DNA from: an uncultured Schumannella sp. | GTDB taxonomy: Bacteria > Actinomycetota > Actinomycetes > Actinomycetales > Microbacteriaceae | NCBI RefSeq assembly: GCF_905479755.1 | Contig: NZ_CAJQNT010000023.1 | Coordinates: 1-64,000, forward strand | DNA: 64,000 nucleotides | Direction of reading: 5' to 3' | Shown: piece by piece, positions 15,716 to 24,180 of the stretch | Position numbering within the stretch: the first letter of the stretch is position 1 | How the letters are laid out: every line of letters begins with the position of its first letter | Position numbers and translations under genes: made by a program | Notes under the pieces: model-generated | Told to the model about the DNA's origin: nothing | Seen by the model: only the letters and a program-made list of their open reading frames with translations | Databases searched by the model: none

Positions 15716-16698
15716 CCGCTCGTTCCGCGACTTCGTACCGTGTCGTCATCGTCGCGCTGGGGGTGCCCCTCGTGCTGGTCGCGATCGGGCTCGTCCTCGT
15801 CTCGGCGTGGGCTCCGGAGCTTCCCACCACCGTTGCCACGCACTGGGGCTTCGACGGGGTCGACGGTGTCGGACCGCTCTGGACGATCCCGATTCTGCTC
15901 GTCGTGGTCGGCATCGGCGTCCCGGGGCTCCTCTACGGAGTGCTCGCCGCCGCCGGGGGTCGTGGCGAGTTCACCCTCGTCCACAAACTGCTCGCGACCG
16001 TCGCGCTCGCCGTCTCGACGCTCATTGTCACGGTCGGGGTGGGCTCGCTCTGGCTGCAACGCGGCCTGCTCAGCGCCTGGGATGCGGGAGACATCCTTCC
16101 CGTCATGGGGATCGGCGCCGCCGCCGCGCTCGTCGCGGGATCAGCCGGGTGGTTCGTGCTCCCCGCTGCCTCCCCGGTGAACACGCAGTCGGGGCACGTC
16201 GCGACGCCGTTGGTCGTCGGCGAGGGGGAGCGGCTCGCGTGGGTCGGCGGAACCCGCCTCAGCAGACCGCTCGCGTTCGCGATCATCGCGGCGGTGCTGT
16301 TGGCGGCTCTCGCCGTCGGAACGGCTGTCATCGCCAGCGGGGGCGCGCTCGCCGCGCTGTTCGCCATCCCGGTGCTGCTCCTGCTCGCGGTGCTCGCGAC
16401 GCTGCACTTCACGGTGCGGGTGGATCAGCGCGGCCTCACCGCCACGGGGGGCGTCGGCTTTCCGCGGTTCCGGGTTCCGCTCGAGACGATCGAGAGGATC
16501 TCCGTGGTGCAGGTGAATCCGCTCGCCGAGTTCGGCGGCATCGGCATCCGCCTCGGTCTCGACGGCCGATTCGGCATCGTTCTGCGGCGCGGGGCTGCCC
16601 TGCAGATCGAGCGACGCGGAGGCCGCACCTTCGTCGTCACGTGCGAGGACACCGAGACGGCGGCGCGCGTGCTCGCGACCCTGCACACGGCGGCCTGA
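15712..16698 (+). CDS. DUF1648-domain integral membrane protein
   Basis: A 328-residue membrane protein. The N-terminal unit has a membrane helix and then LPTTVATHWGFDGVDGVGP, the P-x-H-x-x-x-x-G signature of DUF1648. Further helices lie at about 58–80, 94–115, 127–150, 190–210 and 215–232. A soluble C-terminal region of about 95 residues follows (FTVRVDQRGLTATGGVGFPRFRVPLETIERI), resembling a PH-like domain. It is coupled to the GntR gene by a 4-base overlap, a pairing common in Actinobacteria and Firmicutes. The molecular function is unknown; a role in envelope stress or immunity to membrane-active compounds has been shown for some relatives with related domains. Confidence 0.8.
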   Translation: MTARSATSYRVVIVALGVPLVLVAIGLVLVSAWAPELPTTVATHWGFDGVDGVGPLWTIPILLVVVGIGVPGLLYGVLAAAGGRGEFTLVHKLLATVALAVSTLIVTVGVGSLWLQRGLLSAWDAGDILPVMGIGAAAALVAGSAGWFVLPAASPVNTQSGHVATPLVVGEGERLAWVGGTRLSRPLAFAIIAAVLLAALAVGTAVIASGGALAALFAIPVLLLLAVLATLHFTVRVDQRGLTATGGVGFPRFRVPLETIERISVVQVNPLAEFGGIGIRLGLDGRFGIVLRRGAALQIERRGGRTFVVTCEDTETAARVLATLHTAA

Positions 16699-16717
16699 CG
16701 GCGAGCCCGACTCACGG

Positions 16718-16731
16718 TGAGAGACCTCTCA
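16718..16731. promoter_or_regulatory. Predicted response-regulator site 1 (TGAGAGACCTCTCA)
   Basis: This site lies inside a perfect 20-base palindrome at 16715–16734 (9-bp arms). It ends 43 bases before the histidine kinase ATG. A CATACT -10-like element at 16761–16766 would start a leaderless transcript at the ATG, placing this site at about -50, an activator position. Two further copies of TGAGAGNCNTCTCA occur at 19462 and 20701. Confidence 0.65.
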
Positions 16732-16773
16732 CCGTCCCGGCTCGAGCGGCGTCTACTCGTCATACTGAGGGGC

Positions 16774-18270
16774 ATGGTCACGCGCGCACGGAGAAGTCGG
16801 CCGTGGTCAGTGCGAGTCCGCATCCTCACCGCGATCCTGGCCGTCGCGGCCGTGGGACTGACCTTCGCCGGAGGCAGCGCGTACCTCTTCGAGCGGACGC
16901 AGGCCCTGGGCGAAATCGATCAGAGACTGCTTGATCGTGTGAGCGCGGTGCGCCTCATCGTCGCCGAGATCGATGACGTGGCCGTCGGCGTCGCGGACGA
17001 GCCCGATGAGTTCCGGACTGCGGCGCCCGAGACGACGGAGTCCCCCTCGGTGACGATGCGCTCGGTGCTCGATGCGGTCTTCCGGACGGTGATTCCCGGG
17101 AGCAACGAGAGCGCCGTCGGCCTGATCGATGACTCCGCCGCGGTGATCCCCGGGATCGCACTCGACTTCCGTCTCGATGATCGGGCGGGGTTCATCGAGC
17201 TCGCGGCCGCGGAAGCCGCCTCGCGCGAGGTGCGAACGGGGGACGCCGAGTTCTCCGATCGCACGATCCGCTACGTGGTCGTCCCGATCTCGATCGCCGA
17301 GAGTTCGACGATCGGCGCATTCGTGGCGGCGATCGATGTCAGCGCGGAGCTCGCCGTCGTCGACTCCACCTTCCGGATCTACGCCGTCGTCGCGGCCGCG
17401 ACTCTGGCCGCGATCGCCCTCGTCGGTTGGTTCGTGGCGGGGCGTCTGCTTCGACCGCTGCGTGGTCTACGTGACGCGGCGTCGCGCATGACGGCGACGG
17501 AGTCGGCGGAGCGGATTCCGGTGACCGGCGACGACGATGTCTCCGAGCTCGCGCGAACCATCAACGACATGCTCGATCGCCTGGCCGAGGCGACGCGCAC
17601 GCAGCGCCGTCTCCTCGATGACGTGCGGCATGAGCTGAAGACACCGCTCACGATCGTGCGCGGGCACCTCGAACTGCTCGATTCGAGAAACCGTGAGGAA
17701 GTCGACACCGTGCGCGCTCTCGCGATCGACGAATTCGACCGGATGAGCGAACTCCTCGATGCGCTCGCGGTTCTCGCCGACATCGAGCGTGACGCGCGCG
17801 TGCTCGAACCCATCGACATCGACACTCTCACCCTCGACGTCTTCGCCAAGGTGTCGGTGATCTCTGGACACGAGTGGGTGCTCACCGCCGTCGCCTCGGC
17901 GACGGCTCGAATCGATCGCGCACGCATCACGCAGGCATGGCTTCAGCTCGCGGACAACGCGGCGAAGCACTCGCCGCAGGGGACCAGGATCGAGCTCGGG
18001 AGTCGGATCGTCGGCGACACCGTCGAGATGTGGGTGCGCGATTTCGGTGCCGGCGTCCCCCGCGGATTCGAGGAGCGCATCTTCGAGCGGTTCGGCCGCG
18101 CCGATGCCGGACGAGGCGTCGAGGGTTCCGGCCTCGGCCTTCCGATCGTCCGAGCGATCGTTGACGCGCACGGAGGGCGGGTCGCACTCGACTCCTCGCC
18201 GCGCGGCGCCAGATTCGCACTGGTGGTGCCGTTGATCCTTCAGCCCGACGTCACGGAGGTGACTTTGTGA
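16774..18270 (+). CDS. Sensor histidine kinase
   Basis: A 498-residue membrane sensor. The first membrane helix is at about 15–37, an extracytoplasmic sensor region of about 165 residues follows, the second helix is at about 203–225, and then HAMP (LRPLRGLRDAASRMTA). The dimerisation/phosphoacceptor domain has H286 in DDVRHELKTPLT, and the ATPase domain has the N box N395 in LADNAAKHS, DFGAGVP and GSGLGLPIVRAIVDAHGG. The sensor region is acidic with no recognised domain. The ATG at 16774 is preferred over a GTG at 16717, which falls within the palindrome. It overlaps the response regulator gene as GTGA. Confidence 0.93.
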   Translation: MVTRARRSRPWSVRVRILTAILAVAAVGLTFAGGSAYLFERTQALGEIDQRLLDRVSAVRLIVAEIDDVAVGVADEPDEFRTAAPETTESPSVTMRSVLDAVFRTVIPGSNESAVGLIDDSAAVIPGIALDFRLDDRAGFIELAAAEAASREVRTGDAEFSDRTIRYVVVPISIAESSTIGAFVAAIDVSAELAVVDSTFRIYAVVAAATLAAIALVGWFVAGRLLRPLRGLRDAASRMTATESAERIPVTGDDDVSELARTINDMLDRLAEATRTQRRLLDDVRHELKTPLTIVRGHLELLDSRNREEVDTVRALAIDEFDRMSELLDALAVLADIERDARVLEPIDIDTLTLDVFAKVSVISGHEWVLTAVASATARIDRARITQAWLQLADNAAKHSPQGTRIELGSRIVGDTVEMWVRDFGAGVPRGFEERIFERFGRADAGRGVEGSGLGLPIVRAIVDAHGGRVALDSSPRGARFALVVPLILQPDVTEVTL

Positions 18271-18923
18271 GCAGGATACTGATCGCCGAAGACGAGGTGC
18301 GGATCGCGACCTTCGTCGACAAGGGCCTCGCCGCAGCCGGGTACACGACGACCGTCGTCGTGAACGGGCGCGCGGCGCTCGACGCGGGCCGGTCGAATGA
18401 GTTCGATCTCATCCTTTTGGACATCGGCCTTCCCGAGTTGGACGGGCTCGAAGTCCTTCGAGCGCTCCGCGCCGACGACGTGCGCACGCCGATCATCATG
18501 CTGACCGCGCGAACAGGTGTCGCTGACACGGTCGCTGGGCTTGATCTGGGCGCAAACGACTACGTCGCGAAGCCCTTCCGATTCGACGAATTGCTGGCGC
18601 GAATCCGCTCCCGGTTACGCGACACGGGGGCTCGCGAGGCAACCGTCCTCAGACGCGGCGACCTGGAGCTCGATCTGCGGTCGCGACGTGCGACGCGTGC
18701 CGGAGTGCGCGTGGAGTTGTCGGCGCGCGAGTTCGCGCTTGCCGAAGAGTTCTTCCGGAATCCGGATCAGGTGCTGAGCCGGGAGCAGCTGCTCAGTCGC
18801 GTTTGGGGCTTCGACTTCGATCCCGGAAGCAACGTCGTCGATGTGTACGTCCGCTACCTGCGCAACAAACTCGGCGCCGACGTCATCGAAACCGTACGGG
18901 GCATGGGATACCGGCTCCCGTGA
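18267..18923 (+). CDS. OmpR/PhoB-family response regulator
   Basis: A 218-residue regulator. The receiver domain has acidic pocket E8/D9, phosphoacceptor D52 in LILLDIGLPELDG, the conserved Thr in MLTARTG and Lys in DYVAKPF. The C-terminal winged helix has LSAREFALAEEFFRNPDQVLSREQLLSRVWG and VDVYVRYLRNKLG. It is phosphorylated by the kinase encoded just upstream (4-base overlap). The palindromic TGAGAGNCNTCTCA upstream of three neighbouring transcription units is its most likely binding site, although that is inference. Confidence 0.95.
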   Translation: MSRILIAEDEVRIATFVDKGLAAAGYTTTVVVNGRAALDAGRSNEFDLILLDIGLPELDGLEVLRALRADDVRTPIIMLTARTGVADTVAGLDLGANDYVAKPFRFDELLARIRSRLRDTGAREATVLRRGDLELDLRSRRATRAGVRVELSAREFALAEEFFRNPDQVLSREQLLSRVWGFDFDPGSNVVDVYVRYLRNKLGADVIETVRGMGYRLP

Positions 18924-18981
18924 GGGCGCTCGGGAGGAACGACTCGGCTGCCGGCGTTCCTCACGAGCTCCCGGGGCGGAC

Positions 18982-19371
18982 TCAGTCGCTCGACTCTGCG
19001 CTCTGCGGAGACTCCGGGCTTTGCGGCGACTCGACGCTGATCGGCGAGGCGGGGCTGACCGGCGAGGCGGTGCTCAGCGCAGAGACCGCGCTCACCGGCG
19101 ACTCAGGCGAGGCGGTTGAGACCGGGGACTCCGACGGTTCCGGGTCCGGCGTGGACGTCTCGGTCGGGGTCGGAACGGAGACGGCGGACAAGGTACTGGG
19201 AATGTCAGACGTCGGCCGCACGTCGTCGGCGCTGATGCCGATGAGGCTCGACGCGACTCCGGTGGTGACGAAGTTCACGGCATTGGCTGCGCTGACGGCG
19301 TTGAGGGCCGCGACGCCGAGACCGAGAACTGACGCGGCGCCGACGACTGTCCACTTGCGTGTGCTGTTCAT
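18982..19371 (-). CDS. Secreted Ser/Pro-rich protein
   Basis: A 129-residue exported protein. A signal peptide covers about residues 1–31 (MNSTRKWTVVGAASVLGLGV..., likely cleaved after AANA). A short hydrophobic stretch VNFVTTGVASSLIGISADDV follows, and then about 75 residues of low complexity made of S, P, V, A and E in repeated SPVS, SPES and SPQS units, ending SAESSD. There are no cysteines. The ATG at 19371 has AGGGGG eight bases upstream. Putative response-regulator sites lie about 90–105 bases upstream. The composition resembles extended cell-wall or glycosylated stalk sequences. The function is unknown. Confidence 0.75.
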   Translation of the reverse strand: MNSTRKWTVVGAASVLGLGVAALNAVSAANAVNFVTTGVASSLIGISADDVRPTSDIPSTLSAVSVPTPTETSTPDPEPSESPVSTASPESPVSAVSALSTASPVSPASPISVESPQSPESPQSAESSD

Positions 19372-19426
19372 GAGATTTCCCCCTGTGATGTGACGGACGC
19401 GACCGGTGCCGCGACATCTCTGACTC

Positions 19427-20638
19427 TCACGCCTCGAGGTGAGAAGACGAAGAGAGGGGGATGAGAGGCATCTCATCTGGTGCGTCAAGCAGGTGTTCGG
19501 CGATGTCCACGGCGTCGCTGATCGGGATCGCACCGGACAGCGCGTGACCGAGGAGATGCGTCGCGGCGACGGCCACGGCGCGCTGCGCTCGTGGACCGCC
19601 CACTCGGCGGGGATGCAGCATGGGCAGAAGCGCCAGCGCGGCGTCGCGCCGGGGGGCGTCGTCCGACGATGCGCCGCGATATGCGGTCGACACCAGGTGA
19701 GCCCAGATCCCGCCGTCATCGTCGGCCGGATCGCCGACACCTCCGGTATCCAGGTCGAGCACACCGAGGGCAGCCCCGTCGGGATCCATGACGACTTGGC
19801 CGAGGTGGAGGTCGCCGTGGATGGTCGTCAGCTGCGGTGGGGTGTCGGCGATCGTCGTGGCGATCGAGGCACTGAGACGGGCGAGCCGTCCCGCAAGCGC
19901 GGCGTGACGGCTGCTCAGACGATCGCGGTACCACCCCGAGCGCGAAGCGAGGGAGCGGCGAGCCGGCGCCTGCTCCGGAGCGCTCGCGATGCGAGACCGC
20001 AGGTCGTCGAGCAGCGAGACGAGGTGGTCCAGATCCGTGAGCCGCGGAAGCAGATCCGCCACGGGCGCTCCGACGAGTGGTGCCAGGGCGATCAGTCCCT
20101 CGGCGGACCAGCCGAGCGACGCGGGAACTCGGATGCCGTGGCCGAGCCAGCGGTCGTGGCGTGCGGCGATCGCCTCGGCCGCCCCGGGCGGAACCACTTT
20201 GAGGTAGACCGTGACCTCTCCCGAGCGCACGCGGACAGCCGCCCGGCGGTGCGGTCGGTACGACAGTGTTCGCACCTCGGTTCTGGGTCCCGGGTCGAGG
20301 CCCATTCTCGCGAGCAGTACCCGAGCCCCGTCGGGGTGGCCGGCCGCGGCGAGCGTTGGCAGCGACGCATCGTGGGGAAACTCCCACACGTCGAGCGTCT
20401 CGCCGCCGTCATCCGCAACGCGCACCACCCCGGGCGGAGCGGCGGCGGCGGGATCGGCGGGTTCGACGTACACGAAGTGGGTTGAGCCGGTGCCGTCGGA
20501 GCTCTGAGCGAGGACGCGGTATCCGCGCAGGTCACCGCGCGTCCCGGTGTCAAGGGAGAGCAGCTCGACCTTCGACACCGTCGAGCCGAGGTGGTCGAAG
20601 ACGGCGATGAGAGCGTCGGCATCGGGCGCGGTGCTCAC
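19427..20638 (-). CDS. Aminoglycoside phosphotransferase-like (APH) kinase
   Basis: A 403-residue protein with the APH/choline-kinase catalytic core. The motif TTIHGDLHLGQVV (catalytic Asp in HGDLH) is followed by GVLDLDTGGVGDPADD, the magnesium-binding DxD region. The N-terminal 200 residues hold a degenerate kinase lobe with VTVYLKV as the probable nucleotide-binding Lys strand. GTG at 20638 is preferred (GGAG five bases upstream); an in-frame ATG at 20677 is possible. The substrate is unknown: these kinases phosphorylate antibiotics, sugars or amines. A predicted two-component site lies 63–76 bases upstream. Confidence 0.75.
   Translation of the reverse strand: MSTAPDADALIAVFDHLGSTVSKVELLSLDTGTRGDLRGYRVLAQSSDGTGSTHFVYVEPADPAAAAPPGVVRVADDGGETLDVWEFPHDASLPTLAAAGHPDGARVLLARMGLDPGPRTEVRTLSYRPHRRAAVRVRSGEVTVYLKVVPPGAAEAIAARHDRWLGHGIRVPASLGWSAEGLIALAPLVGAPVADLLPRLTDLDHLVSLLDDLRSRIASAPEQAPARRSLASRSGWYRDRLSSRHAALAGRLARLSASIATTIADTPPQLTTIHGDLHLGQVVMDPDGAALGVLDLDTGGVGDPADDDGGIWAHLVSTAYRGASSDDAPRRDAALALLPMLHPRRVGGPRAQRAVAVAATHLLGHALSGAIPISDAVDIAEHLLDAPDEMPLIPLSSSSHLEA
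19462..19475. promoter_or_regulatory. Predicted response-regulator site 2 (TGAGAGGCATCTCA)
   Basis: This copy of TGAGAGNCNTCTCA is extended to an 18-base inverted repeat, GATGAGA–TCTCATC, at 19460–19477. It lies inside the 3' end of the phosphotransferase gene, 91–104 bases upstream of the secreted-protein ATG on the minus strand. An outward-facing TCTCAC–N8–GTGAGA pair at 19425–19444 has its centre 34 bases away, about three helical turns. Confidence 0.6.
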
Positions 20639-20700
20639 TGAATCTCCGTGCCCTCCCATCGCCCCATTCTGCGGCACCCGCGGCGTCGCGCGCGTGCAGA

Positions 20701-20714
20701 TGAGAGGCGTCTCA
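20701..20714. promoter_or_regulatory. Predicted response-regulator site 3 (TGAGAGGCGTCTCA)
   Basis: This third copy of TGAGAGNCNTCTCA lies 63–76 bases upstream of the GTG of the phosphotransferase gene (minus strand). It is also just ahead of the ileS leader on the plus strand, but position and sharing favour the phosphotransferase as target. Confidence 0.6.
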
Positions 20715-20734
20715 CGGAGCGCTGAGGTCGGTCG

Positions 20735-21000
20735 AACCAGTACGATGGTGGGAGCGACTTTGATCCGGCCATCACCGGGGAGTTCCGGGAAGAACGCGTT
20801 TCGGCGTCAGTAGAACCCGGCGGGTCAGCCCGTCACAGCGAGCAAAGAGCGGCGGAGGCGTTTCGCCGGTCGAGTCGCGGCGAAGCCGCGTATCGAGACC
20901 ACGACGCGCCCCCGCAAGCGAGGTGGTACCGCGGTTCCTGTTCGTCTCGAATGGGCGCCGTCCTCGTGGAGAGATCGACCCGCCACGAGTTGAGGACCAG
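20735..21000 (+). promoter_or_regulatory. ileS T-box leader, translational type
   Basis: The leader senses uncharged tRNA-Ile. Stem I contains GATCCGGCCATCACCGGGG with ATC (Ile) at 20771–20773 as the specifier, the classic actinobacterial ileS sequence, and then GGAAGAACG. The T-box core GGTGGTACCGCGG lies at 20922–20934. The Shine–Dalgarno GAGGAC (20992–20997) can pair with GTCCTC (20960–20965), extended by CGTGG/CCACG, and there is no T-run terminator. Control is therefore probably by sequestering the ribosome-binding site. A 33-base dispersed palindrome interrupts the linker between stem I and the T-box. Confidence 0.9.
20868..20900 (+). repeat. Dispersed palindromic repeat copy inside the ileS T-box
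   Basis: GGTCGAGT, a GCGGC-GAA-GCCGC hairpin, then GTATCGAGACC: 33 bases, matching the complete copy at 1453–1485 in length and ends. It lies between the stem I region and the antisequestrator of the T-box, so it would add one extra helix to the leader RNA. Confidence 0.9.
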
Positions 21001-24000
21001 ATGCCGTACCCCGCGATCCCCGCCTCCCCGGACTTTCCGGCCATCGAGCAGGGCATCCTCGCCTTCTGGAAGGGTGACGACACCTTCCGCGCCTCCGTCG
21101 ACCAGCGTGAGGGCTGCGACGAGTGGGTCTTCTACGACGGCCCGCCGTTCGCCAACGGCCTGCCGCACTACGGACACCTGCTGACCGGCTACGCGAAGGA
21201 CCTGTTCCCGCGCTATCAGACGATGCGCGGCAAGCAGGTGCACCGCCGCTTCGGCTGGGACACGCACGGCCTGCCCGCCGAGCTTGAGGCGATGCGGCAG
21301 CTCGGCATCACCACCAAGGACGAGATCGACGCGATGGGCGTCGAGGCCTTCAACGCGAAGGCGCGCGAGTCGGTGCTGCGCTACACGGGGGAGTGGGAAG
21401 AGTACGTCACCCGCCAGGCGCGCTGGGTCGACTTCGAGAACGACTACAAGACGCTCGACGTGAGCTTCATGGAGAGCGTGATCTGTGCCTTCAAACAGCT
21501 TCACGAGAAGGGCCTCGCCTACGAGGGTTTCCGTGTGCTGCCGTACTGCTGGAACGACGAGACCCCGCTGTCGAACCACGAACTGCGGATGGATGACGAC
21601 GTCTACCAGATGCGTCAAGACCAGTCCGTGACCGTGACCTTCCCGCTCGTGGGGGAGAAGGCGGAGGTGCTGGGTCTCACCGGCGTCAACGCGCTCGCCT
21701 GGACGACCACCCCGTGGACCCTGCCCACGAACTCGGCGCTCGCCGTCGGTCCGGAGATCGAGTACGCGCTCGTGCGCAGCGCTGACGGCGCGCACGAGTA
21801 CCTGCTCGCCGCCGACACGGTCTCGGCCTACGCGAAAGAGCTCGGTTATGACTCCACCGCCGAGATCGAGGTCGAGCGCACCGTGCGCGGCGCCGAGCTC
21901 GACGGCGTGCAGTACGACCGGCTCTGGGACTTCTACGTCGACGTTCCCGGCATGGAGAACGCCTGGCAGATTCTGGTGGCGGACTATGTCGCCACGGGCG
22001 AGGGAACCGGCATCGTGCACCAGGCGCCCGCCTACGGTGAAGACGACCAGATCGTCTGTGCCGCCGCGGGCATCCCCGTCGTGCTCTCGCTGACCGACAG
22101 TGGCCGATTCCTGCCCGAGGTCGCGCCGGTCGCGGGCCAATTGTGGTCCGACGCGAACAAGCCGCTCGTGCAGCTGCTGCGCGCCGAGGGGCGCCTGTTC
22201 CAGCTGAAGAGCTACGAGCACAGTTACCCGCACTGCTGGCGTTGCCGCAATCCGCTCATCTACAAGGCGGTGTCGAGCTGGTTCGTGCGTGTGCCCGAGT
22301 TCAAAGGCCGGATGGGCGAGCTCAACCAGCAGATCAACTGGGTGCCCGAGAATGTCAAGGACGGCCAGTTCGGCAAGTGGGTCGCGGGAGCGCGCGACTG
22401 GTCGATCAGCCGTAACCGGTATTGGGGCAGCCCGATTCCGGTCTGGAAGAGCGACAACCCCGAGTTCCCCCGCGTCGATGTCTACGGCTCGCTCGCCGAG
22501 CTCGAGGCCGACTTCGGCACGCTGCCGCGGAACGCCGCCGGCGAGCCCGACCTGCACCGCCCGTTCATCGACGAGCTGACCCGCCCGAACCCCGACGACC
22601 CGAGCGGACAGTCCACGATGCGGCGCATCGAGGACGTGCTCGATGTCTGGTTCGACTCCGGTTCGATGCCGTTCGCCCAGGTGCATTACCCGTTCGAGAA
22701 CGCCGAATGGTTCGACTCGCACAACCCGGCCGACTTCATCGTCGAGTACATCGGGCAGACCCGCGGCTGGTTCTACACGATGCACACGCTCGCCACGGCG
22801 CTGTTCGACCGTCCCGCGTTCAAGAATGTGATCAGCCACGGCATCGTGCTCGGCAACGACGGGCAGAAGATGTCCAAGAGCCTGCGCAACTACCCGAACG
22901 TCTCGGAGGTCTTCGACCGAGACGGGGCCGACGCCATGCGCTGGTTCCTGATGTCGAGTTCGGTGATCCGTGGCGGCAACCTGATCGTGACGGAGGAGGG
23001 CATCCGCGCGGGGGTGCGCGAGCTGCTGCTGCCGCTCTGGAGCACCTACTACTTCTTCACCCTCTACGCCAACTCTGCGGGCGATGACGGGTATACCGCG
23101 GCCTGGCGCACCGACTCGACGAACGTCCTCGATCGCTACCTGCTCGCGAAGACCCGCCAGCTCATCGTCGACACCACGAACGACCTCGACGCGCTCGACA
23201 GCCCCTTCGCGGCCGCGCGCCTGCGCGACTTCGCCGACGTGCTGACCAACTGGTATGTGCGGCGCAGCCGCGACCGGTTCTGGGACGGCACCGACACCGC
23301 CGCGTTCGACACCCTCTTCACGGTGCTCGAGACGGTCACGCGCGTGGCGGCCCCGCTCATCCCGCTGGTCTCGGAGGAGATCTGGCGCGGGCTCACCGGC
23401 GGCCGCAGCGTGCACCTGGAGGACTGGCCCGACGCGAGCGCGTTCCCCGAGGACGCGGCGCTTGTCGAGACCATGGACCGCGTGCGCGAGATCGCCTCCG
23501 CCGGTCTGGCGCTGCGCAAGGCGCGCCAGTTGCGCGTGCGCTTGCCGTTGGCCCGGCTCACGGTCGTCAGCGACGCCGCGGCGGGGCTGGCCGACTTCAC
23601 GGAGATCCTCGCGGACGAGCTGAACGTCAAGGAGGTGACGCTCGAGCCGCTTGTCGAGTCGAGCCTCGCCGACTTCGGGATCACCCGGCGCCTGAGCGTC
23701 AACGCCCGCGCCGCCGGTCCGCGACTCGGCAAGCAGGTGCAGCAGATCATCCGCGCCGCCAAGGCGGGCGTCTGGACGACCGACAGCGAGACGGTCGTTG
23801 TCGACGGAATCCCGCTCATCGAGGGGGAGTTCGAACTCGAACTCGAGGTCGCCGATGCCTCCAACGCGATCGCGTTTCTTCCCTCGGGCGGCTTCGCCCT
23901 GCTCGACACGACCGTCACCGCCGAACTCGCGGCGGAAGGCCTGGCGCGTGACGTCGTGCGGGCGGTGCAGCAGGCCCGCAAGGACGCCGGACTCGAGGTC

Positions 24001-24180
24001 AGCGACCGCATCACCTTGACCCTCGGCGCCGACGCGGCCGCGTTCGAGGCGATCACGGCGCATCGAGAGCTGATCGCCGCCGAGACGCTTGCCACCACCG
24101 TCCGGACCAACCAGGCTGGAGACGGAACCATTGCCGTCGGCGACGGGTCCACGATCTCGATCGGAGTGGAGCGCGCGTGA
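21001..24180 (+). CDS. ileS: Isoleucine--tRNA ligase
   Basis: A 1059-residue class Ia synthetase that charges tRNA-Ile. The HIGH motif is HYGH at 56–59 in [11 protein letters not shown], the editing domain contains [17 protein letters not shown], and KMSKS is at 623–627 ([10 protein letters not shown]). Its length and the HYGH variant fit the eukaryote-like IleS2 type common in Actinobacteria, some members of which resist mupirocin. ATG 21001 follows TGAGGA. It is controlled by the upstream T-box and its last codon overlaps folC as GTGA. Confidence 0.97.
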   Translation: MPYPAIPASPDFPAIEQGILAFWKGDDTFRASVDQREGCDEWVFYDGPPFANGLPHYGHLLTGYAKDLFPRYQTMRGKQVHRRFGWDTHGLPAELEAMRQLGITTKDEIDAMGVEAFNAKARESVLRYTGEWEEYVTRQARWVDFENDYKTLDVSFMESVICAFKQLHEKGLAYEGFRVLPYCWNDETPLSNHELRMDDDVYQMRQDQSVTVTFPLVGEKAEVLGLTGVNALAWTTTPWTLPTNSALAVGPEIEYALVRSADGAHEYLLAADTVSAYAKELGYDSTAEIEVERTVRGAELDGVQYDRLWDFYVDVPGMENAWQILVADYVATGEGTGIVHQAPAYGEDDQIVCAAAGIPVVLSLTDSGRFLPEVAPVAGQLWSDANKPLVQLLRAEGRLFQLKSYEHSYPHCWRCRNPLIYKAVSSWFVRVPEFKGRMGELNQQINWVPENVKDGQFGKWVAGARDWSISRNRYWGSPIPVWKSDNPEFPRVDVYGSLAELEADFGTLPRNAAGEPDLHRPFIDELTRPNPDDPSGQSTMRRIEDVLDVWFDSGSMPFAQVHYPFENAEWFDSHNPADFIVEYIGQTRGWFYTMHTLATALFDRPAFKNVISHGIVLGNDGQKMSKSLRNYPNVSEVFDRDGADAMRWFLMSSSVIRGGNLIVTEEGIRAGVRELLLPLWSTYYFFTLYANSAGDDGYTAAWRTDSTNVLDRYLLAKTRQLIVDTTNDLDALDSPFAAARLRDFADVLTNWYVRRSRDRFWDGTDTAAFDTLFTVLETVTRVAAPLIPLVSEEIWRGLTGGRSVHLEDWPDASAFPEDAALVETMDRVREIASAGLALRKARQLRVRLPLARLTVVSDAAAGLADFTEILADELNVKEVTLEPLVESSLADFGITRRLSVNARAAGPRLGKQVQQIIRAAKAGVWTTDSETVVVDGIPLIEGEFELELEVADASNAIAFLPSGGFALLDTTVTAELAAEGLARDVVRAVQQARKDAGLEVSDRITLTLGADAAAFEAITAHRELIAAETLATTVRTNQAGDGTIAVGDGSTISIGVERA

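Noticed and set aside
16717-16773. An upstream GTG start for the histidine kinase
   Set aside because: It lies inside the 20-base palindrome and adds 19 residues not typical of a sensor N-terminus; a -10-like element lies downstream of it.
19425-19444. TCTCAC–N8–GTGAGA as a fourth response-regulator site
   Set aside because: The half-sites face the opposite way from the other three and include the stop codon of the phosphotransferase gene, so it is mentioned only as a possible secondary site.
20833-24063. A minus-strand open frame of more than 1000 codons opposite ileS
   Set aside because: It mirrors the strongly biased third positions of ileS, has Arg/Gly/Val/Asp-rich composition without domains, and ileS on the plus strand is certain.
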